This document shows, one piece after another, positions 1 to 6,130 of a stretch of 11,590 nucleotides of DNA (within the stretch, counting starts at the first letter, position 1; each line of letters opens with the position of its first letter). The DNA comes from SIG589 sp964566175 (lineage in GTDB: Bacteria; Bacillota; Clostridia; Oscillospirales; Acutalibacteraceae). The notes under the pieces are model-generated. The model saw only the letters and a program-made list of their open reading frames with translations, was not told the origin of the DNA and ran no database searches. Location: NCBI GenBank assembly GCA_964566175.1, contig CAZMHU010000029.1, positions 1-11,590 on the forward strand, in the 5' to 3' direction. The position numbers and the translations under genes were made by a program.

Positions 1-699
1 GAATCTCTCGATGACTATGTCGTTCCGCCCAAAATGTTCTTCTCCATGATTAAGAAACCGGCTGTGAGTATTCGTGCGAACAGAATGGAATTCAGTATGT
101 CAGCGATCCGGCTGTTTGAGGGTGTACAGCACGTCCTTCCTATGCTCAGTGAGAATAAAAAGCGAATGGTTGTGGCCATCTGTGCGGAAGAAGAAATCTC
201 TTCGATTGAATGGGCAAGACTAAAGAAAGATAAGTGGGTCAACCGTTCTATATCCTGCCCGGAATATGTCCAGAGCATTTATAAGATGATGAACTGGAAT
301 AAGGATTGCCGGTATAAGGTCTACGGACGGCTTGCCAATTCTGAGCGAGGGCTGGTTCTGGTATTTGATCTTGCATCCGCTGTTATGTTTGATCCGCTGC
401 CGGAGGAGTACTTTGACAAGCACACCGGCAAAATGAAGAAACGCATTGTTAAATACTATCCTGATGAGATCCGCATGAAGTTGGGCAGGAGTTATTCGGA
501 TTATGAAGCCCTTCAGCAACGAAGCAGCTTCGAATCCCTATCCGGATACATGGATACCAGCGGTGGTGCTGTTCCTGCTACAGTTTCTGAAGAGCTGGCT
601 GCTTCCATCAGTATGCAGGAGCAGGAGAAGAAACGGGAGACTTTGTTTGGCACGATTATTGGAAATGGAGGTGACGATGATGTCCGAAGCAACGAATGA
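1..699 (+). CDS. Hypothetical protein, 5' end outside window
   Basis: I do not recognise this family. The frame is open to the left edge of the window: eleven codons precede the first ATG at 34, and that ATG has no Shine-Dalgarno sequence, so the gene most likely starts upstream. About 232 residues are visible. They are soluble and mixed alpha/beta, with no signal peptide or membrane segment. A basic stretch (KKRIVKYYPDEIRMK) lies about two thirds along, and the C-terminal 50 residues are Ser/Gln/Glu-rich and probably flexible. The central part resembles the next gene product in pattern: a helix followed by strands, then a late strand pair ending RGLVLVFDL, comparable to NTAVFSL next door. 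The stop overlaps the start of the next gene by 20 bases, so the two are probably translationally coupled. The setting suggests accessory-element cargo; the function is unknown. Confidence 0.7.
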   Translation, partial: ESLDDYVVPPKMFFSMIKKPAVSIRANRMEFSMSAIRLFEGVQHVLPMLSENKKRMVVAICAEEEISSIEWARLKKDKWVNRSISCPEYVQSIYKMMNWNKDCRYKVYGRLANSERGLVLVFDLASAVMFDPLPEEYFDKHTGKMKKRIVKYYPDEIRMKLGRSYSDYEALQQRSSFESLSGYMDTSGGAVPATVSEELAASISMQEQEKKRETLFGTIIGNGGDDDVRSNE

Positions 700-1081
700 G
701 GATAGAATGTACCCAATCGAAATGACGCTGCAAGGCGCTCGCTGCTGTATCAGTATTGGCAAGGGCGTTATAAAAGCCTTGGGAAAGCCGAGCCATGTCT
801 CAATTAAAATTTCAGACAGCCATGATTCTTTGAGCGTTTTCCCTTGTGATGAGGATGATGTGATGGCTTTCCGAGTTCCGCTGAAACTGTTCACCGATCA
901 CAGATGCGTCATGAGGATCAACAGCAAGCAATTTGTTCATGGAATCATGCGGACAAACCAGATGGACACTTCAAAGACATATGTTTTATCCGGCGAGTTT
1001 CTGGAAGAGAAGAATACAGCAGTATTCTCGTTAGTTGAGGGCGTCAGTCTTCGTACACAAAAAGGGATGGCGCAGTCATGA
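680..1081 (+). CDS. Hypothetical protein, possible divergent paralog of the preceding gene
   Basis: Soluble protein of 133 residues with no recognised family. The frame is open further upstream, but GGAGG at 667-671 sits 8 bases before the ATG at 680, which decides the start; an ATG one codon earlier (677) is only 5 bases away. The sequence reads as alternating beta strands with a helix near residues 25-35 (IGKGVIKALGK) and no catalytic motif that I can name. Its order of elements matches the preceding protein: helix, strand rich in V/I, acidic loop, then a strand pair separated by a charged turn. It overlaps the upstream gene by 20 bases, and its TGA overlaps the next ATG (ATGA at 1078-1081), so the three genes look like one translational unit. 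The role is unknown. Confidence 0.75.
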   Translation: MSEATNEDRMYPIEMTLQGARCCISIGKGVIKALGKPSHVSIKISDSHDSLSVFPCDEDDVMAFRVPLKLFTDHRCVMRINSKQFVHGIMRTNQMDTSKTYVLSGEFLEEKNTAVFSLVEGVSLRTQKGMAQS

Positions 1082-1341
1082 ACGATTTCGTCAGAGAGTT
1101 TTTTGAGGATCAGCCTGAATTGCTCAGACGATACGAACGCAACGAGGCAAGATATATCTTGCAGCTTCCGAAGAACTACGATACAATTAGCATTGACTTT
1201 GGAATTGATAAGGACGAGATGAAACGACTGGTCATCGCTCTTGCCGAGCTTGACCTGACCATTGATGAATGGCTCTGCTTTAAGATGAAAGAGCTGATTC
1301 TGGCCGAAAAACTATCCAAGGAAAACAGAGGCGAAGAATAA
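1078..1341 (+). CDS. Small hypothetical protein
   Basis: An 87-residue acidic, soluble protein that I do not recognise. It starts at an ATG overlapping the stop of the preceding gene by four bases (ATGA), a normal coupling arrangement. The visible elements are a charged N-terminal helix (FFEDQPELLRRYERNEARY), a short strand, and two further helices (residues ~45-60 and 62-82), the last rich in Lys and Glu. No transmembrane segment, cysteine cluster or helix-turn-helix signature stands out. It lies 6 bases upstream of the phosphoesterase gene, so it is probably co-transcribed with it. Its small size and position inside a compact operon of unknown genes fit mobile-element cargo, but nothing in the sequence indicates what it does. 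Confidence 0.7.
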   Translation: MNDFVREFFEDQPELLRRYERNEARYILQLPKNYDTISIDFGIDKDEMKRLVIALAELDLTIDEWLCFKMKELILAEKLSKENRGEE

Positions 1342-1347
1342 GGAATT

Positions 1348-2097
1348 ATGCGCTACTATGTTATCTCCGATGTTCACGGATACTATACGCAGATGAAGTC
1401 TGCTTTGGAAAAGGCAGGCTTCTTTTCCGATACAACTCCTCACAAATTGCTCATGCTCGGAGATTTATTTGATCGAGGGCATGAGGCGAAACATCTTCAG
1501 CAGTTCGTATTGGAACAGATGGAGCAGGACAGAGCGATTCTCATTCGTGGAAACCATGAGGACTTATTTGTAGAGCTTGTGACCACGGATGCCGGGATGC
1601 CGTATGGCCACCACAAATCGAATGGGACTTATGATACGGCAATCCAGTTGACGGGTTTTGATCCGGTGATGGCCTCCATACGGCACTACGACTTTGCTGA
1701 TGCTGCAAAGAACACGCCGTTTTATAAAAACATCATTCCGGCAATGGTTGATTACTTCGAGACAGAACACTATGTTTTCACGCACGGCTGGATTCCGTGT
1801 ATTCCAAACAGAGATAAAAGCTACAGCTATATTTCTTCTTGGAGGGAAGCAAGCTGTGAGCAATGGAATCAAGCAAGATGGTTCAATGGTATGGATGCAG
1901 CACAGACCGCAGATGAGGATAAGACTATTGTTTGCGGACACTGGCATACCTCGTATGGCCATAGCAAATACGAACACAAGGGCACTGAGTTTGGAGAAGA
2001 TGCGGACTTCTCGCCCTATTATGGTCCCGGAATTATTGCCATAGACGCCTGCACAGCGTTCAGCGGTAAGGTAAATTGCCTCATGATAGAGGATTAA
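1348..2097 (+). CDS. PPP-type metallophosphoesterase (Ser/Thr phosphatase / ApaH-like)
   Basis: Predicted cytosolic two-metal phosphoesterase of 249 residues, in the calcineurin-like superfamily and closest in pattern to bacterial/phage PPP phosphatases (lambda phosphatase, PrpA) and symmetrical Ap4A hydrolases. The metal and catalytic motifs appear in order: DVHG (D8, H10), GDLFDRG (D39, D42, R43), GNHED (N69, H70, E71, D72), THGW (H146) and CGHWH (H198, H200). All expected ligands are present, so it should be active. The length is normal for the family. It begins 6 bases after the preceding gene, with AAGGA about 5 bases before the ATG, and is the last gene of the + strand block. The substrate (phosphoprotein, dinucleotide or other phosphoester) cannot be told from sequence. 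Such enzymes are common on phages and conjugative elements, which fits the neighbours. Confidence 0.88.
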   Translation: MRYYVISDVHGYYTQMKSALEKAGFFSDTTPHKLLMLGDLFDRGHEAKHLQQFVLEQMEQDRAILIRGNHEDLFVELVTTDAGMPYGHHKSNGTYDTAIQLTGFDPVMASIRHYDFADAAKNTPFYKNIIPAMVDYFETEHYVFTHGWIPCIPNRDKSYSYISSWREASCEQWNQARWFNGMDAAQTADEDKTIVCGHWHTSYGHSKYEHKGTEFGEDADFSPYYGPGIIAIDACTAFSGKVNCLMIED

Positions 2098-2491
2098 TGG
2101 AGTGGCTTAGTCTGAAATCAAACTTTGCATATCCGTTTATAACCACGCTTTAGACGGGCACAATATAAAGAGTGAATGTAAGCAGAGTATTGAAGTTTTT
2201 TCTGGATTCCTTACGGGACGACCTGAAACCCATTGAAATTCCGAGATTCTACTGTTATAATATTTGATACAATCTTTCGGAGGAGCGAAAGGTTGGAGTT
2301 GCACCACATACACCACTTGGAGCACCACTATGGTGTATGCTTTCAGCAGGGAAATGTACAGCGTTGTTATACACGGGAAAATGCGACCTGTAAGCAAAGC
2401 ACAGTATTAACAGGGCTTCTACACAGCTTTTCCATGTGAGGAATCTTATCCCGACGATGAAGCCGATAGACTGATTTTAAATCTATACAAC
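2098..2491. other. 394-bp intergenic gap, possible decayed or junction DNA
   Basis: No convincing gene is present. Open frames on both strands are short, have unusual composition and lack ribosome binding sites. One + strand frame reads into a plausible protein-like end (residues FYTAFPCEES then PDDEADRLILNLYN, bases 2417-2491) but has an in-frame TAA at 2408-2410 and no start, so it may be the remnant of a broken gene. The gap separates the + strand block of unknown genes from the - strand two-component operon and could hold an element boundary. I saw no tRNA, terminal inverted repeat or obvious attachment duplication. Confidence 0.4.
2307..2339. repeat. Perfect 9-bp inverted repeat in the intergenic gap
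   Basis: CATACACCA at 2307-2315 is the exact reverse complement of TGGTGTATG at 2331-2339, with a 15-base loop. There is no T-run after it, so it is not a classical terminator. It may be a folded RNA element, a protein-binding site or chance. Confidence 0.35.
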
Positions 2492-2521
2492 AAACCCGCA
2501 CATTACAAAATGTGCGGGTTT
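2492..2521 (-). terminator. Rho-independent terminator of the two-component operon
   Basis: A perfect 13-bp stem (AAACCCGCACATT at 2492-2504 with its complement at 2509-2521) and a 4-base loop begins immediately after the TAA of the small membrane protein gene. The arms end in A/T runs on both sides, so it could stop transcription from either direction, although the T-run for the - strand is short (TTTGTT). Confidence 0.85.
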
Positions 2522-2523
2522 TA

Positions 2524-2910
2524 TTATTTCATAAGTTCGTCCGTCAGACGCAAAATTTCCGGTGCTATGCGTTCGCGTTCTTTTTTGAGTGTTCGGTTAT
2601 AAAGCGGATAAGCGACGACAAGCACGGCTATTCCGACCGCACCGAGTGCTATTCCCGCCGCAAAACGGTACTCACCAAGCAGGTTTCCGAAATCCGACAT
2701 TATAACACTCATACCGAATCCCATTATCAGTGTGCCGATTATTCCGAAACTCAACGACACGGTTGCTGCTTTTTTCATAACACTGTTGTCAAGCGCTCGA
2801 AGTTGTTCCATTTTGCTTTTCTCTTTCGGAATATATTTGTTCCGTATGGTTTTAATTTCGTCCTGCTGTTCGGCAGAATATGTTATTTTAAAAGTGTCTT
2901 TATTTTCCAT
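2524..2910 (-). CDS. Small two-helix membrane protein, paralog of the 5682-6047 product
   Basis: A 128-residue protein with a charged N-terminal cytosolic part (residues 1-45, Lys/Glu-rich), two hydrophobic helices (about 47-71 and 82-103) and a basic, helical C-terminal tail. It shares a clear pattern with the other small protein of this locus: L-x-MG-x-GMS-xx-M-x-D-x-G around the first helix, a Gly-rich second helix ending in YP-x-Y, then a C-terminal helix of the form A-x-EI-xx-L-x-D-xx-M. From memory, relatives in Firmicutes are sometimes labelled dihydropteridine reductase, which the sequence does not support: there is no nucleotide-binding fold. It is the last gene of the operon, with 3 bases between the upstream TGA and its ATG and GGAG inside the upstream gene, and is followed at once by a terminator. 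A membrane role in phosphate or envelope stress is inferred from context only. Confidence 0.82.
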   Translation of the reverse strand: MENKDTFKITYSAEQQDEIKTIRNKYIPKEKSKMEQLRALDNSVMKKAATVSLSFGIIGTLIMGFGMSVIMSDFGNLLGEYRFAAGIALGAVGIAVLVVAYPLYNRTLKKERERIAPEILRLTDELMK

Positions 2911-2913
2911 TTT

Positions 2914-3795
2914 TCAGTTCTCCAAACATTTGATTTTTCGGTTCGCGACAACTATCATATAAATTGCCGTAACAATAATAAAAACAGCCACCGCCCCACC
3001 ACTAAAACTCAAAAACAGTGTCCTTTTGTGTGGCGTCATATCCGTGTTGCCAAAGGTGACAAGCATGGTGTTTTCAAGTGTCAGCATTGAAACGCACGCC
3101 GCAGTCAGAGATATCGCCTTTGCCGCCGACATTGCGGGACTGTTGTACTTTCGGTATTTTATTACACCTATAATCGCAACCGTCAGCGTTGTGAATGTGT
3201 ATGCCGCCATCGCTATTGTCGTAATCTCATGATGTCGCACATCGCCGCTTTCCCCTATCATATATAACATCATTCCCGAAAGCGCCGTATTCATAAAAAG
3301 AAAAACCCAACCGCACGCCCGATAACGTTTGAATTCCGATAACATACGCTCACCGGGGACGTGCCGCAGTGTATGGCGCGCTATAAAAAGCCGCATAACG
3401 GCAAGCAAGGCATAATATATAAAAAGCGAATAAAACCAAACCGACGAATGATATATTCCGAGTCCGAGTTGAAGCGCAGCATAGGCACAATTCCAAAGCA
3501 CATTTCCGCAAAGCGTAACATTCATACGAAGGTGAATATCGGAAAGCCAAATCTTAATATACTTATTCTCATTTTTAATATTTTTAAAAAATCGGATAAT
3601 ATTCGGCATTCTGACACACCACACCGAAAGTGTATAAAAACTTAAAACATATGCCGCAATACGCACGGGAGACGTGTCACTCAAGTTTATAATCGAATAT
3701 ATAAAAAATGCGGCAATCAGTGGTAATAGTATTATCAATACCGCAATATGCGGAAAAAGCAATGCCTTTCCGATTTTCTTAAATCGCAGTCCCAT
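2914..3795 (-). CDS. Multi-pass membrane protein encoded with the two-component system
   Basis: Integral membrane protein of 293 residues, function unknown. I count about eight hydrophobic segments (near 12-36, 43-62, 95-113, 118-138, 161-180, 190-213, 222-247 and 260-284), with basic cytosolic loops such as the KNIKNENKYIK stretch and a basic linker at 140-160. No transporter, protease or synthase motif that I know is visible. The start at 3795 is chosen because GGAGGG lies 6 bases upstream; an ATG eight codons earlier has no such site and would overlap the kinase gene. Only one base separates it from the kinase stop, so it is almost certainly in the same operon. The kinase has almost no extracytoplasmic part, so this protein could be its sensory or signalling partner. 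That is inference; it could equally be a regulated output. Confidence 0.82.
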   Translation of the reverse strand: MGLRFKKIGKALLFPHIAVLIILLPLIAAFFIYSIINLSDTSPVRIAAYVLSFYTLSVWCVRMPNIIRFFKNIKNENKYIKIWLSDIHLRMNVTLCGNVLWNCAYAALQLGLGIYHSSVWFYSLFIYYALLAVMRLFIARHTLRHVPGERMLSEFKRYRACGWVFLFMNTALSGMMLYMIGESGDVRHHEITTIAMAAYTFTTLTVAIIGVIKYRKYNSPAMSAAKAISLTAACVSMLTLENTMLVTFGNTDMTPHKRTLFLSFSGGAVAVFIIVTAIYMIVVANRKIKCLEN

Positions 3796-3796
3796 A

Positions 3797-4867
3797 TCAG
3801 TCCCTCCGCATCTTAACACAAAAGACCGTTCCTACACCCAGCGTACTCTCAACCGTTATTTCCGCCTTTATTATATCGGCAACACGTTTCACAAGTGCCA
3901 AGCCGAGTCCGTTTCCCTGTGTTGCGCGGGAGGTATCACCTTGGTAAAACTTTTCAAAAATGCGGTTTCCGACCTCCGCTGTCATACCGCAACCAGTATC
4001 GCTGACCTTGATTGTTGCAAAATCTTCGGTTGATTTGAGTGAAACAGCAACCGTGCCACCGCTTTCGGTAAATTTAAAAGCATTTGAAAATAAGTTGTTC
4101 CAAACAAGCGAAAGCAGTTCCCTATCGGCGCAGACGGTTATATCTTCTTCGATATCGGTTGATATTTCTATATTTTTGCTCTCCCATACCGACTCATATC
4201 GCAAAAGACATTCGCAAAGTTGTTCGCCTAAATCAAAACTTTCCGCCGACGGATATATTTGTTGATTTTCAAGGCGATTGAGTTTTAATATATTAGTCAT
4301 CATATCCGCGAGCCTTTGCGCACCGTCGGTCACGCCTTTTGCATATTCAATGCGTTTTTCCTCAGATAAATCGGGAGTTTGCAAAAGTGTTCCGTAATTT
4401 TTCATAACGGCAAGCGGTGTCTTCATCTCGTGCGAGACATCGGCAATAAAATCGGTACGCAGTGTTTCAAGTCCACCGAGTTCCTCTGCCATTTTGTTAA
4501 AACTGTCGATTATTTCGTTATAGTTGCTGTCTGTGCCGAATTCTCCCGCTTTGGTTATTCGCACGCCGAAATTTCCGCCGACAACCTCTTTTGTGGCAGC
4601 CGCCACCCTCTTTGTTATACGTTCCGTAGTCAAACGGCGGCGCAAAACATCAATTAAAGTAATAACCAAACTGAGTGCCGTTACGCACAAAAAGGTCAGT
4701 TTTGCCGCGCGGTTAAGATTTTCCCCTGTGAGGACAAGCCCCAAATCTTTAGCGAGTGTGCTGACAAAAAGCGACATCGTAATGCTCACCGTGAGTGCAA
4801 CCAGCATAAAAAACAACAAATAGTGATAAAGCGCGCGAAATATGCTCTTTTGCGTTTCCTTTTTCAC
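3797..4867 (-). CDS. Sensor histidine kinase, PhoR-like in context
   Basis: HisKA/HATPase_c kinase of 356 residues that phosphorylates the adjacent response regulator. Two membrane helices (about 12-37 and 55-76) enclose only some 17 extracytoplasmic residues. A HAMP-like linker follows (about 77-135), then the dimerisation domain with DVSHEMKTPL (phosphoacceptor H146), and the ATP-binding domain with N box WNNLFSNAFKF (~256-266), G1 DTGCGM (290-295), F box FEKFYQG and G2 GNGLGLAL (318-325). All catalytic boxes are intact. No PAS or extracellular sensor domain is present. The start is GTG at 4867, overlapping the regulator's TGA by four bases (GTGA), so translation is coupled and no strong ribosome site is needed. 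The stop is one base from the next gene. The signal is unknown; the phosphate assignment rests on promoter boxes and the Pit neighbour. Confidence 0.93.
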   Translation of the reverse strand: MKKETQKSIFRALYHYLLFFMLVALTVSITMSLFVSTLAKDLGLVLTGENLNRAAKLTFLCVTALSLVITLIDVLRRRLTTERITKRVAAATKEVVGGNFGVRITKAGEFGTDSNYNEIIDSFNKMAEELGGLETLRTDFIADVSHEMKTPLAVMKNYGTLLQTPDLSEEKRIEYAKGVTDGAQRLADMMTNILKLNRLENQQIYPSAESFDLGEQLCECLLRYESVWESKNIEISTDIEEDITVCADRELLSLVWNNLFSNAFKFTESGGTVAVSLKSTEDFATIKVSDTGCGMTAEVGNRIFEKFYQGDTSRATQGNGLGLALVKRVADIIKAEITVESTLGVGTVFCVKMRRD

Positions 4868-5535
4868 TTTAACACCGCCTTATATCCGAGGCCGTGTACC
4901 GTTTTAATCTCAAAATCGTCGCAATCCGACAATTTCGCACGAAGTTTTGTCATATACACATCGACTGCTCTCGGCGCAGTTTCGGTGTCCTGACCCCAAA
5001 ATTCATCCATAAGTTGTGTCCTTGTAAAGGTCTTTTTCGGGTAGGATAGAAACTTATAAAGAATGCTGAATTCGCGGGTTGTGAGAGCAACCTCTTCACC
5101 GTTCAGATATGCCGTGTGCTCATCCGCATCCATAACAAAACCGCCGACTTCGATTTTTCGGGAAACGGCAATTTTCGCACGTCGCAAAAGTGCGCCTATA
5201 CGCAAAAGCAACTCGTCAAGGTCAATAGGTTTTACCATATAATCATCAACACCTATGCGAAAACCGCGTTGTTTTGATGCAATATCGTCACGTGCCGTCA
5301 TAAACAAAATCGGAATGTCCGTATCGGTATCCCTCACATTTCTCGCAAATTCGAAGCCGTCAGTCACCGGCATCATAATATCGGACACAATCAAATCGAA
5401 TACGTTTTCATAAAGCGCATCATACGCCTCGTTTGCGTCATAACAACCGACCGCCTCATAGCCGTTGCCGTTCAAAAACGAACAAACTGTGCGGTTGAGT
5501 TCTCTGTCGTCCTCAACAACCAATATTTTAAACAT
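4864..5535 (-). CDS. OmpR/PhoB-family response regulator, PhoP-like in context
   Basis: DNA-binding response regulator of 223 residues. The receiver domain (1-~118) has the acidic pair D9/D10, phosphoacceptor D52 in SDIMMP, switch T80 and K102 in VKPIDLDELL. The C-terminal winged helix (~128-223) contains the typical LTTREFSILYKFL, DEFWG, RAVDVYMTKLRAKL and VHGLGYKAVL elements. Start: the ATG at 5535, preceded by GGAGGG with 5 bases spacing; the 18-codon upstream extension has no such site and runs over the promoter -10 region. It overlaps the kinase gene by four bases and heads the four-gene operon. Two TTAACA-like half-sites 11 bp apart lie over its own -35, suggesting autoregulation. The same motif in fourfold form occurs at two nearby promoters, so this is the likely binder. 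Calling it PhoP is inference from those sites and from the transporter next door. Confidence 0.93.
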   Translation of the reverse strand: MFKILVVEDDRELNRTVCSFLNGNGYEAVGCYDANEAYDALYENVFDLIVSDIMMPVTDGFEFARNVRDTDTDIPILFMTARDDIASKQRGFRIGVDDYMVKPIDLDELLLRIGALLRRAKIAVSRKIEVGGFVMDADEHTAYLNGEEVALTTREFSILYKFLSYPKKTFTRTQLMDEFWGQDTETAPRAVDVYMTKLRAKLSDCDDFEIKTVHGLGYKAVLK

Positions 5536-5568
5536 CGTATCCCTCCGAAAACCTTTTATCACCACATT

Positions 5569-5596
5569 ATTATATAATATATCACGCAAATGTTAA
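5569..5596 (-). promoter_or_regulatory. Promoter of the two-component operon
   Basis: Read on the - strand: -35 TTAACA at 5596-5591, a 16-base spacer, then -10 TATAAT at 5574-5569. The start codon is at 5535, giving a leader of about 25 bases. The -35 is itself one of the candidate regulator half-sites. Confidence 0.75.
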
Positions 5597-5607
5597 AGTT
5601 TTGTTTC
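5591..5607 (-). promoter_or_regulatory. Two-half-site candidate Pho box at the regulator promoter
   Basis: GAAACA (5607-5602) and TTAACA (5596-5591) are spaced exactly 11 bp start to start, the same step as at the two upstream promoters. The second half-site coincides with the -35. Bases 1-8 and 12-18 of AACAAAACnnnAACATTT match the box at 6111-6128 exactly. This suggests direct autoregulation, either as activator or repressor. Confidence 0.6.
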
Positions 5608-5681
5608 CGAAAGGCGTAAAATATTTTATTTTAGTTCACCGCAAACAAAGAGTTTTTCCGCTCGCTCCGCAATCCGATATT

Positions 5682-6047
5682 TTATTCTTCCATTATGCTG
5701 TCGCTGAGTTTTATGATTTCCTCAGCATATTTTTTGCGTCTTCCGGTAAGAATTTTTTTATAAACTGGATAATTTATCAAAGCCGCCGCCATTCCGATAA
5801 CGCCGATAACAATTCCGACCGAGAGCGAGTTTTGAATGCCCACAGTGGTGCCTATATCGGTCATAACAAGGCTCATTCCCGCACCCATCACAAGTGCCGC
5901 CAATGTGCCTGCCGTATACGCCGCTCTCAAAGCCGGCGCTTTAACTTTACGGTCGAGTTCCCTCAGGGTATCGAGTTCGGTATATTCCTTTTCGGTATAC
6001 TGAGTGCGAATTTTCTGTACCAAATATTCTTTTTCCTGTTTGTTCAT
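5682..6047 (-). CDS. Small two-helix membrane protein with candidate Pho-box promoter
   Basis: A 121-residue protein with a charged N-terminal helix (1-40, Glu/Lys/Arg-rich), two membrane helices (about 41-62 and 73-93) joined by a short loop, and a basic C-terminal helix ending EIIKLSDSIMEE. The family core reads ALVMGAGMSLVMTDIG, then a Gly-rich second helix ending NYPVYKK. The start is the ATG at 6047, preceded by AAGGAGAAAAC; an upstream in-frame extension of 34 codons has no ribosome site and would cover the promoter. It is a paralog of the last gene of the downstream operon. It is monocistronic, with its own promoter carrying four 11-bp-spaced half-sites at -60 to -22. I know this type of protein as common in Firmicutes but without established function. 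Any dihydropteridine-reductase label for such proteins looks unfounded here. Confidence 0.85.
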   Translation of the reverse strand: MNKQEKEYLVQKIRTQYTEKEYTELDTLRELDRKVKAPALRAAYTAGTLAALVMGAGMSLVMTDIGTTVGIQNSLSVGIVIGVIGMAAALINYPVYKKILTGRRKKYAEEIIKLSDSIMEE

Positions 6048-6076
6048 AACGTTTTCTCCTTTTTTATTGTAAACAT

Positions 6077-6082
6077 ATAATA
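6077..6082 (-). promoter_or_regulatory. -10 element of the 121-residue membrane protein gene
   Basis: TATTAT on the - strand, about 30 bases before the ATG at 6047. No good -35 hexamer lies 16-18 bases upstream, as expected for a promoter that needs an activator. Its distance to the upstream half-sites is identical to that at the 6407-6412 promoter. Confidence 0.6.
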
Positions 6083-6091
6083 TTACCTGTG

Positions 6092-6130
6092 CGTTTGCAA
6101 AACTTTTCCGAAATGTTTGTGTTTTGTTAA
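6092..6130 (-). promoter_or_regulatory. Four-half-site candidate Pho box upstream of the 121-residue gene
   Basis: Reading the - strand: TTAACA (6130-6125), CAAACA (6119-6114), GAAAAG (6108-6103) and CAAACG (6097-6092), each 11 bp from the last, spanning -60 to -22 relative to the start implied by the TATTAT at 6082. Known Bacillus PhoP boxes are four TT(A/T/C)A(C/T)A-like repeats with about 5 bp between, in the same promoter region. The first half-site overlaps the stop codon of the upstream gene. Confidence 0.68.

Noticed and set aside
2233..2439. 68-codon + strand open frame in the intergenic gap
   Set aside because: No ribosome site at the start, His/Cys-rich odd composition, and no recognisable motif; more likely chance or decayed DNA.
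2512..3090. 192-codon + strand open frame opposite the membrane protein genes
   Set aside because: It lies antisense to two well-supported genes, is rich in His/Phe/Arg/Cys in a way typical of shadow frames, and has no ribosome site.
5536..5589. Longer N-terminus of the response regulator
   Set aside because: The receiver domain starts at MFKILVVEDD with GGAGGG before it, and the extension overlaps the promoter -10.
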